DNA of 64,000 nt from Eleginops maclovinus. Lineage: Eukaryota > Chordata > Actinopteri > Perciformes > Eleginopidae. The notes beneath the pieces are model-generated. The model saw only the letters and a list, made by a program, of their open reading frames with translations, searched no databases and was not told where the DNA came from. Shown here piece after piece: positions 48,168 through 64,000 of this stretch. The DNA lies in contig NC_086360.1 of assembly GCF_036324505.1 (NCBI RefSeq), positions 16,100,293 through 16,164,292 of the forward strand, read 5' to 3'. A program made the position numbers and the translations under genes. Numbering within the stretch: position 1 is the stretch's first letter; each line of letters opens with the position of its first letter.

Positions 48168-51100
48168 GTGCATGCATTCACCCCATTCATTCTACATGTG
48201 CACCTGCATGTGCTCATTGTTCCCTTTGATTGAAGTGAGTGTCATTGGCATAGACTGGCTCTGATGAGGGTCATGAGGGATAATTAAACCCTTAACTCAC
48301 ATTTCTAGAGATGCAGGAAAAGAAAGCCAACATTGGATGTAATTAGAGACTAAGCCACAGGTGCGAAAGGCTAAGAAAACACATTGAATGCTGAACACAA
48401 CTTGGAGGACATTACTCATTTATGGAGATAGTTTGGTAGTCCTACCCTTAAATCCTTATCCCTTTTCCCTCTCACTATCTCCCATATCTCAACCTCGTAT
48501 AATGACATTGTTCTCATTAAAGGTTAAATTGTAACCACTTAGGTGCCTTTCAAGCTGCACTAATCCATATCTTCATCTGAAAACAAAATATCTTGATGTG
48601 ATGTGTTACGCTCAGAGAGTAATCACCTGACCCTGCTTCTCCCTCAGTGTTTTGGGGTCTTAAAGCTCAATGTTTTTGATTTATGATCCACAACTTTGAA
48701 AAAGTCTTATGCTTTTGGGGTTTTTCTCCTCCCTGTTGTGGTTTATATAGGTTTTTGTAAATGTAAATGGTCTGCAAAGCTCCCTCAAGAAAGTCTCTCT
48801 CCCAAACACTGCATTAACGCCAAGATTGTAATCCTTTGACTACTTCCGTGACATCCCTATTTAACAATCGCACTTCTATTGCTAAATCACCAACATACTG
48901 TACATGATAGTCTATGGAGCAGGACATTTCCAGAACATCTCTAAGAGGGTTGACCAATCACAACAGAGACGGCCAGCTGACCAATCAGAGCAGAATGGGC
49001 TCTGGTTTCAGACAGAAAGAGGTGCTGCAGCACAGGCAGTATGAGAAAAATAAAGACCTTTTCGAACATTTTAACATCTAAACATGTCACAGTAGAGGCA
49101 CAAAATACACATATCAACCTGAACAAGAGCATTATTTGTCCTTTCTAATGTTGAGATCAGAATAACAGCTGTCAATAACCCTTTTTTCTAGCTGTGAAAA
49201 CCACTGTATGCAGAAGTTACCTTAAGCTTACTATCCCATAACAAAAGTTCATTTCAGAATGATCCAAGCACTTCCAAGTCAGGCAGCAAAAGTTAAGTGT
49301 ACAAATACTACTGGCTCATTTCAGGTGAGCTAAGGGAGTCTCACATATCACTGTTAAAAACAAAGGGTTTGTATCCTTTGATGGATGTACTGCTTGAAAA
49401 TAAGGAAAGAACCCATAAATTAAGGTAATTTCCAACTCTCCAGGCCCCACAACACCATAGTGTGTTGCAACACCAGTTTCAGAACTGGGATAAGCTTGTT
49501 TCTGCTGCCCCAAAAGTAGCACAAATAATTATTGAATACATGTTTAAAGTAATTGTTTACTTTTTGGCCCCGAGAATGATCTTGTCAATATGCAGGTAAT
49601 ACAGAAGAATGGGATTTAACTACTTTTATTTAAAATCAGCTTAACAAACATAAGTTAATTTGCATCATTCCTCATTTGACAAATTAACAACATTACATTT
49701 CTTATTTTTTATATGCACACAAAATGCAGGGGCTCTGGCCTGGGAATGAACCTTGATCCTGCCCTGCTTGTGTTACTGTCAGGGTCACGTATTGTATTAC
49801 GTGTTCAGTCGAGCTTGTTGTATTGTACACACTCTGAGGTACAGAGGCTCCTGTGAGTGTTTGCTCTTAACATACCAAAGTGCTTTGGAGCTCTTTCAGT
49901 CAGGAATTCATCCCTCATCCCATCTGCCTTCTGCATCAATAACAACTCTCCTGTCAATTGCAGCAGTGGAGTACTGTCTGCCTTCTTTAATCCTTAAAAT
50001 GCCTCCTAAATCTTGGAGGAAGTTCACAAAACTGCTTTTTTTTCTCTGATGGGATTGGAAGCCACCCATTACCTTGACAGTCACTCAGTCAATCCTCCTG
50101 GGGTCAAGCTAGAGGTCACATAATGTAGCCTTTGGTGGATTACAGATGTTTTAATTGACAGCTTTGGGGAGAAGACATAGCATTAGCAAAAATGTTGTCA
50201 CGTGTCCCATTTGTATAAATAAAACACAATTTACCACCACATCTACATTCACATTAAATCTGGAACAACGCACGTGTACCGACTTTGAGAGTTGTCTCTG
50301 ATTGATTGGTCAGGTCAGGGATGCTCAGCTCTTTAACAACCTGCCCGTCACCTGTCACTCACCTGAACTCCCAGAAGTCTCCTCTGTGCTGCTGGATGAT
50401 CGTCTGTTTAACATTCCTGCATCGCCCATCTTTGCTTTCCACACTCACCTCTGTTAATAAAAAAAATAAAACAAGACATGCACATGCACATATTTGCCAT
50501 GTCAGCCCGAGGGTCCTCCTGTAGCATCGCAGTTCGAAAAGCCTCTATTCTTGTTTTGATATTCGTGTTCTATGTCCAGGTTTTGCACCCGCATAGAGAA
50601 TTTGGTAAAAGCTGACTTCTATCCTTTTTACTGTGTGCACTTTTACATGAACAGTTTAGATATCAAATAGAATGGTTGTCCTGAAAGTAAAACAGAGACA
50701 ACACAACCAATTGCAAACCTTTACTGAATTGTACTGCTTGTCAATGATTGTAAAATTATTAGAGTTTTTTCAGTTTTAACACCTCATTTATATGACTCAG
50801 ATATAATTGCACATATGTGCTGCAGACATAATGTAAAGTGGTGAATGTAGTCTCTGAATTTGCAGCATGTTTGTTTATATTTTTTATATTTGCAGTATTT
50901 TTTGTAAGGCTTCATATGAAGGACACTTTCCTAATTTGCTGGTGTTTTCTTTAGCTGCAGTGCGTTGGGCTCTCAGGTCGATCGTGGTAGAAGGAAAAAG
51001 ACTGTTGGAATGGAGGGAGATGGCTGCACTCATACATCTATAGCAGACGTACTTAAACGTACATATTAATTATACTCCTGAGACAGCGTGTGTGCCAGTC

Positions 51101-52405
51101 TGTCTGTGTCAGTCTCTTTCTGGATCTATCATCCCCTCTCGTTGAGTTTTACCTCGTTCATTAGGACCCTGTTTACTGTCTCTATCCCATCAACTTACAA
51201 TGCTTTATGCTTTTTGTTAAGTGTGTCTGTGTGTTTTATGCAAACATGTGCACAATGTGTTGCGTGTGTAAGACACTATGTTCACAAGGGTTGTGGCTGT
51301 TATCCTTCCTGGCGTCCATCCATTGATGTCCCCAGGTCGCCTTGGTCTGCGCTCTGACTGGACGCTGACACAGGACTATCAGAGCTGTCTCTTTGTCCGT
51401 ATTTCTTTCAGCATCTCTTCCTCTCTTTGACAGAAAGCTGACACAGGATAATAGAGCTGTGCCTTCTTCTCTTCTCACATTCTCAGCATCTTTTTCTTCC
51501 TGCTGTTTTCTTCTATCCACACTTGAATCTTAACTTTCATTCTTGTTCCCATTATAATTTGTTCTCTTTTTTTCATGATCTTTCTCTCTTTCCTCCTATG
51601 TGTGTGAATTAGAGTACATTTCCTCTTTGATTTCCAATTCAATTCACCAAGGTCAAATAAATGAATGCTGGATATGTGTATGTTTAGGTGAGAACACTAC
51701 AGTTTTGTAGCACTGGACCAATCTGCATCCGGCACTTCAATGCTGTTGAGAAATATATATCCTTATTGAAAGCAAAACAATGCTAGATGATACAGTATAT
51801 TTTAAATATATTCCCAAACTGTACAGAACATTGTGTTTTGTCTTTTTTCACATCTGTGTACTTCTTTTTTCCCCCCTATTTTCTGCAGAAAGACATTTGT
51901 GTATGTGTGTGACAGTGTGTGACTGTGTGTGTCCATCCAGTATCTCCAGAGTTCTGTCTATGGGGCAATATATGCTTCCTGTTTCCTGCTTTGTTAGCCA
52001 ATGTTAACCTGATACACCCTGGAGAGATATGCGGGGGCGTTGAGGGGGGAAGTTGAGGAAAAGAGGCAAACACTAAGTTAGGAAGGAAATGGAAAGGGAT
52101 GGGATGTAAAGTGATGCTACATTTGGGCAGAAGTTTAAAAAAAGAGGTCCACCTTTGCAGATGAAATCATCAAATAGTCGGATTGTGCAGATGAAACAGG
52201 CAGGAGCTGTTCAAATTAATATTACACAGACAGTGTAACTGCTTGGATGTTGTGTCAGTGGGTCTTAGCATCTATCACCGAGGACACAATGCTGTTATTC
52301 AATACCTTTTAATTGGTTTCAAGTCTGCCTCATTTGCATATGCATGCTAAGAGCACATCTTATTGGAGTAGAGGTGGGAATGGAAATGGATTGAAAAGAG
52401 AGTGG

Positions 52406-52407
<2 letters not shown>

Positions 52408-52470
<63 letters not shown>

Positions 52471-52474
52471 CGAC

Positions 52475-52536
<62 letters not shown>
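52408..52536. repeat. (GA)n microsatellite
   Basis: About 64 GA units interrupted once near 52463-52479 (AAAGAGAGCGACAGAAAG), then a short TG run. Arg-Glu frames on + and Ser-Leu frames on - are artefacts. Confidence 0.97.
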
Positions 52537-52538
<2 letters not shown>

Positions 52539-52701
52539 TGTGAGAGAGTTGTATAAAGAAATGCTAAAAGGAGAAATGAATGAACAAACAAGTGAATAAC
52601 AGACGGGATTTGAGTAAGTGCTTCTAGAAAAATCTGTCTCTCTGGTTGCCACGGAAACGAGAGGTGCAAGTTGGCTCTGCTCCCAACGTAACCAATTATG
52701 T

Positions 52702-52740
52702 CTGTGTGTGTGTGTGTGTGTGTGGTGTGTGTGTGTGTGT
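52702..52740. repeat. (TG)n microsatellite
   Basis: Two short TG blocks joined by a GG slip near 52724. Confidence 0.95.
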
Positions 52741-52891
52741 ATCTACTATCTAGGGCTATTCATATGCAAAAAGAGAAAAAGTGGGTCTGTGTGAATGTTT
52801 GCAAAGCATTTGATTTTTAACTCGATGTGTTTGCATCTGTCATCTGTGTCAAGCTATCTTCTGTATCGCCAGCTGCAATTTTTGTCCATCA

Positions 52892-52995
<104 letters not shown>

Positions 52996-53744
52996 GGAGC
53001 AAACAAAACCCACCATGTTAGCAGTGTTGTGTTCAAAGACCGTTTACCAAAAGCTGTACATAATGGTTTGTAGTTTGAACACAATCAGAAGTGTCTCCCC
53101 CTAGTGAGGGACGTTATCTAAGAAACCCCCGGAGTGTAAAGGAAAGGTTGAAAATAGAGAGCCTGTGATATTTACTGGAGATGTCAGGTTTTAAACAAAT
53201 TAGGCTCTTAGCTGCATTGTGGGAGTTGCATACAGGAGACTTTAAAGTAAGGGCATCTTGGTGTCCGCTGCTTTTGGTTTGAATCTCTCTCAAAAGTTTT
53301 TGGAATTGCAATAAAAAAAATACCCTTCTTAATACATGTTAAAAAGAAACTAAATATACTCTTTAACTCTTGATAATTGTGTTTAACCTTTACGTATTTA
53401 ATGTACAACATGACATTTTCTAAGAATTTAATTTGATGAATTTCAATTTGAAAGTAACTACATGATTTAAATGTTTTGATCATTGTGGTGGTTTAAGAAA
53501 CTCATGCCACCTCATCTCACTGTAAGTGTGTGACAGTGTTTTCAGTGAAAGTCATTTTGAATGGAAAAATACTGTGGTTGATGGCCAAAAAACCCTCATA
53601 CAGGTTTGAATTGCTTACTTTTAGAGTTAGAAGCGCACTTTTTGAAGCACTCAACCATCTTCAAATGCACTTCTCCTCTTACATAGGTGTAATAACCTAC
53701 ACTGCTTAACTCTATTGAGAATTTCTAAAACTAAATTACTATGA

Positions 53745-53746
<2 letters not shown>

Positions 53747-53827
<81 letters not shown>
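53747..53827. repeat. (AC)n microsatellite
   Basis: 40 uninterrupted AC units. Confidence 0.97.
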
Positions 53828-53830
<3 letters not shown>

Positions 53831-55989
53831 CTCTCTCTCAGTGTGTGCTGCTGTGACATGCAGCCTGTACACACATGTCTTTGTCTGGCTGCTCTTTGTG
53901 GACTTGTACCTTTTCATCGCAGCCTTTCTATCCCTCAGTGGGACCACCAGTGAGTGAGAGAAACGGTGGGGTCGGACACTAGCACTAATTGGCTACGCTC
54001 CTGGAGGCCCGCAGAGCCACACTTAGACTACAAAAATGAGCCGGTCAGTGTGAGGATGGAGGCTGGGCACGGTGCCTGCATGGATGTGTGAGACAGGGGG
54101 AGAGAGATTTGTGATGAGGGGTCTCTGATGAACATGAAAAACCTGCAGGAGTAGTTCAAAATCTTCCACCCTGACCAGAGCAGTTAATTGGTTAGTCTGT
54201 GTTTTTGGTGGTGGTTGGAGGATATAGGGGAGGGGGGAAGGTCTTTTGTCTGATTCACTTCAGCTGCTCTGATTGACAGCAGGGACAGGAAGTGAGGGCG
54301 TGGGGCTTAGAGAGGAAAAGAGCTTTTCTCTCCCTGCTGCCTTCCTCAGATTAACATTCTCCTCCACCTCTCCAAATTCCTCTCGTCCTCCTCCCTGCTT
54401 TTTCTTCCGCTCCTGCTTTCACTCTCTCTCTTCTCTCTGCCATGTCTTTCTTTCCTCCTTCTCCTCCTCCTCTCAATCCCTCTGTCCATTTATATCTATT
54501 CAGCATCATACAATCCTCTTTTAAAGACATGCTTGTGCTGGCTTTTTGTTTGCCCCTTCTCGCCTTGTTCATTTCCTCAGAAGCAAAAGATTAGGTTACT
54601 CGGGGGCACTTAGGCAGCGGAGGTACATTGCTAAACAAATGCGTACACAACTGTGCCACTGACAAGAAATGATGGAGTATCTACTTATGCTCTATTAGCC
54701 CAGGAATAAATCACCTTCAACCAAAAGCAGACAGTGCTGTGTAGACTGACATGTTTCAGGGGTTAATTGTAAAAATCATGTTGTAGTTTTTATCGAAACA
54801 AGAACACAGTTTTACCTCTCGAATAGCTGGTTTCAAAAACATAAATATATATTTTATAGCCCTGAATAATGAACTGGATGCTGCTTCACATCAGGAGGAA
54901 AGATTGAGGACAAAAACTTGACATCAGATTTTTAAAGCATCTTCTCTGAGATTTAACTGCTGCATTTGCCAGGAGACAATAACATTATCGCCTGTAAAAA
55001 TGCATCTGCATAAAGAAGAATCATTCATCGTTCTGCCTCGGCAGGGAATAATAGAAGGATGGACCTATAGATAGACATGAAGAGGCATAGTTGTCCCTTA
55101 TCGCCGCAGAAAATAATAGGTAGATCAATAGATATGACTTGCAAAGTATATTACATGACATTTTTCTGTCTACAACAATGCTGCCATGGCCATACCGTAT
55201 GTACATTGAGAGGTCCCTGTTCCTCTAGTCCACACTGAATTATAAAGTGATGTATTTATACATTTAAGCAGAACTTAAAGGTACTTCAGGTCAAATCCAG
55301 TGAATTTGTATTGTAGTGTACTGTATAACTCTGACAGTTGAAGCATCACAATCTTGTGAAGGATACCGTATTTAGACCAGCAAGAGGTCATGGACTTGAT
55401 TTAAAAATACAACGGCTTTAGGAAAGGATATTTTCAATTCGAACCGGAAACAACAAATTGAGTTTTTAAATCTAACAATGTTGCTAATTTTCTTTACCAA
55501 AACAAAAGTAATTAGTCACTTTAGGATGCAACAACTCAATACACATAGCCATCAAATTGCTTATACTGTAACTCAAAAAACATATTCCCTGTACATCTAA
55601 ACTGTTTTACATGTCCTTTGCCTGTTTATTCCAGTGCTGCTGACATATTTCTAACCAGGTAACTTCAGGGAAAAAGGGGAAATGCTTACCGTCTTCAGGG
55701 AGTGGCCAGAGTTTTGAAAATATGAGGAATTGTTTAAAAAATATCCATTTTAAATAAGTTATCTAAAACAATGTAAGAGGTTGAAACTAAAGGCGAAAGC
55801 AAAACTATGAAAATAAAACCCAGATTTTTGGAAAGCTTTTTCCCTGTTTATGTTTCTGGTTTGTTCTGCCAATCAAAGCGCTGTCTCCCCATAATTCACT
55901 TAGGATCCATTACAGTTCCTCTACCAAGTTTGAGAGAACGTCTGCATGAGGACAGTTCTGTAAATTTAAGAAAAATAAAATACAGCTGA

Positions 55990-58073
55990 CAGTTTACCAC
56001 ATTCACATTTTATTTCCCATGTCTTGCCATTTTCTGCATTACAATCAACTTAAAATGAGTCGCTATCACAGCCGGTTTACCTCAAAACAAACACAAAACA
56101 AAGATAACCAGACTTACAATTCTGAAGACAAACATAAATAAGCACAGCACACATAATTCAGAGGGACATTTTTCAGTTCATATATCGTTTATACACACAG
56201 ATGACAAAGACAATGACCTCCCTAGCTATTTAAGTTGTTCATGTTCAGTAAAATCTGAAAGGAAAGGAAGCCAAGAGAAAGAGAAAACAAGGGAATGAAA
56301 GAGGTTGAAGTGACTTAGAGAGAGAGAAAGCGATTGGGTAAAGGGAAGGAGGGTGAGAGCGGATAATCAAATAACACACTGTAAGAGCATTAGCTGAGCT
56401 GAATAATGGAATAACTTAAAACTCCTACACACAGACACACACACACACTTTCACTCATTCTCACTCACGTACATACAGGTTAACATCCCAGATAACAATT
56501 TCTCAATAAATTAGAAAATAAAAACAAGAGGAAATAATAGCCATGCACTCGCTGTACAACAGAAACGTACCTTCTCTCCAAGAACAAATAAAGAAATAAT
56601 CAAACAAACAAACAAACTACTTTTTTACTCTCAATACAAAGCACCATCTGTTTATATGCATGGGTGTCTCCTCTGCAAATCCACAAATATACATATACAT
56701 TGGAGGAAAGGATAAAAGGGAAACTAAATTCCAGTATAATTTTAAAACAGCAAAGTATGTGCCAGTTTTGTGCCGGGCTCTGAGAACTTCAAACTAGTGA
56801 GGGGACTGAAGTTGAGGTTAGCAAACTGTGACATGTAAAGTGTTTGTTTCTCTTTGTTTTGCGTCTATAGTGTTTATCCAAAGTGCAAAAGGGTTTTTCT
56901 GCTCTCTGCAGCTCATGCGTCTTGTTCGCTACTGCTTTGCCTAACATTTTAATACTGTCTATCATTAAAAACAACGAAAACACCAACAGTGCGTGTGTAT
57001 ATTTTACATTCCATCTTCATGTTTTATTATGCTGTACATGAACGAGGACCTCAAACCAGACCTTTGTTACTTAAGTCCTTGGTGTGTTTTATATCTGCAT
57101 TTACTTTATACTACAAGGTTTGTCTCGATGAAGATGTGAACATTCTACATTTAGTAATATAATAGTTTCAGTTTTGGATAAAGCACAGCAAACAGCACAT
57201 GTGCGATGGGACCACATGCACTGCAGCCAAAGAGGGCGGAGTTAAAGAGAGGATGAGTGAGGTCACAACTCAAGGTAGATCTGAGAGGCTATTTTTACAC
57301 AATACACTCAGGATGAAAGAGGATAACCTGCAGCTAAGATAGAGTTGCCTTGTCACCCTATTTAGACAACCACTACCTTGGTTTGTCAGAAAAAAAAGGA
57401 AAGGAAGAAGGAGGCGAGCAAGAAAGGACACAAGGGAGTGTCACCAAAAGGAGTAAAAAGTTAAAGTGCAGGGTGAGACTGAAGAAAGGAAGGTAAAGGA
57501 ATAAGAAGGCAGGTTGGTTGGATCTCTTATCACCATGAGTGTTTGAACCAAACACAGGGTGATGTGTGTGAGGGGGTTTATAAACAGTACATACAGCTCC
57601 TGGCTCTGTTACAATACCACAGCCTCGTCAGGTAGCTTTAGTGTAAGGACAGCTGTGAGACATGAGCGAGTGGACAAGGGTTCAAGTTAAGGATCTGTGG
57701 TGCCTGCGGTTTGCTGCTTCGGCTAGCTATACGTGAATCTCAGAGGCTATATGGTGTCTGAGGTCAGGGGTTATGGTTCATGGAGGTTATAGTATGACGG
57801 TGAAAGGTGAGAACATTCATTGAGCGACAGAGTGGTCTCCAGTGGGCCAGCAAAATGGATCCAACTGGGAAAGGAGCACCTCAATGTAGCCTACATAATA
57901 TCAGTAGGTGTCTATGTAACAGGGTCAGGTGGTGATCTAAGATATTTATTCACCAGGCAAAATGGGGGTCCTGACTACTTCACCTATAAAATATTTAAGC
58001 TCAGCTGAAAATCCAAGCACTGACAGGTTATATGCTAGTATTGCCAGGTGTAAAGGAGATAAACAGCTCAGCA
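55990..58073 (-). other. agtpbp1: probable agtpbp1 3' UTR
   Basis: About 2.1 kb directly after the agtpbp1 stop codon when read on the - strand, with no coding frame of note. TTTATT at 56009-56014 is AATAAA on the - strand and is the best distal poly(A) signal; another lies near 57023. The extent is inferred only from these signals. Confidence 0.45.
56009..56014 (-). terminator. agtpbp1: candidate agtpbp1 polyadenylation signal (AATAAA)
   Basis: Canonical hexamer on the - strand about 2.06 kb after the stop codon. Cleavage would fall roughly 10-30 bases farther on (about 55980-56000). Confidence 0.4.
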
Positions 58074-63968
<5,895 letters not shown>

Positions 63969-64000
63969 CTGTGCATAGATGCACGCACGCACACATGCAC
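63969..64000 (-). other. agtpbp1: agtpbp1 intron running off the window
   Basis: Only the 3' end of the intron is visible on the - strand, rich in GTGCGTGC-type sequence before GCACAG. Confidence 0.7.

Noticed and set aside
50515..50620. Possible LINE fragment
   Set aside because: Its texture (AAAACCTGGACATAGAAC on the - strand) vaguely suggests a retroelement 3' region, but no reverse-transcriptase motif or tail could be identified.
52313..52669. Arg-Glu repeat frame and opposing Ser-Leu frame
   Set aside because: They are translations of a (GA)n tract; open frames on both strands follow from the repeat.

Overview
The window is from a vertebrate nuclear genome, most likely a teleost fish. 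The evidence is spliced genes with GT-AG introns, very dense (AC/GT)n microsatellites, one tRNA-derived SINE, a fish-type LINE2/SINE 3' tail, and a hAT-like MITE with an 8-bp target duplication. There are no prokaryotic operons, CRISPR arrays or phage genes. Nearly all open frames made of repeated Val-Cys, Thr-His or Arg-Glu are microsatellite translations, not genes.

Two genes are present, both partial and convergent. (1) On the + strand, positions 1-33830 hold the 3' half of ntrk2 (TrkB, the BDNF/NT-4 receptor). Seven exons (13125-13313, 19746-19876, 23584-23756, 24617-24772, 25456-25540, 31472-31630, 33645-33830) join in frame to 358 residues plus stop. They encode the juxtamembrane segment with the Shc-site NPQY, the whole tyrosine kinase domain and the C-terminal PLC-gamma-site tail. 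The sequence fits TrkB better than TrkC or TrkA. A short exon at 106-152, in the intron just upstream, fits the place, phase and partly the sequence of the alternative last exon that makes kinase-less TrkB.T1. (2) On the - strand, positions 58074-64000 hold the last four coding exons of agtpbp1 (cytosolic carboxypeptidase 1, CCP1/Nna1): 63837-63968, 63139-63315, 61616-61767 and 58074-58254. They carry the third zinc-ligand histidine and the catalytic glutamate of the M14 deglutamylase domain, then the acidic C-terminal tail. Its probable 3' UTR runs to a poly(A) signal near 56009.

From memory, NTRK2 and AGTPBP1 are also convergent neighbours in human (9q21), so the arrangement looks like retained synteny. 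About 24 kb separate the two stop codons (33830 and 58074). That space holds the 3' UTRs, many (AC/GT)n and (GA)n tracts, purine-rich tracts, and a few AT-rich stretches with clustered homeodomain-like sites that may be regulatory. I see no third protein-coding gene and no recognisable RNA gene.

The two genes are not biochemical partners: TrkB is a surface neurotrophin receptor and CCP1 trims polyglutamate from tubulin in the cytosol. Both matter for neuron survival. I found no new multi-gene system. The best leads are the divergent T1-type exon, the UG-rich 3' UTR just after the TrkB stop, the triple NAG acceptor of the last agtpbp1 exon, and a decayed repeat field at 15.98-16.89 kb.
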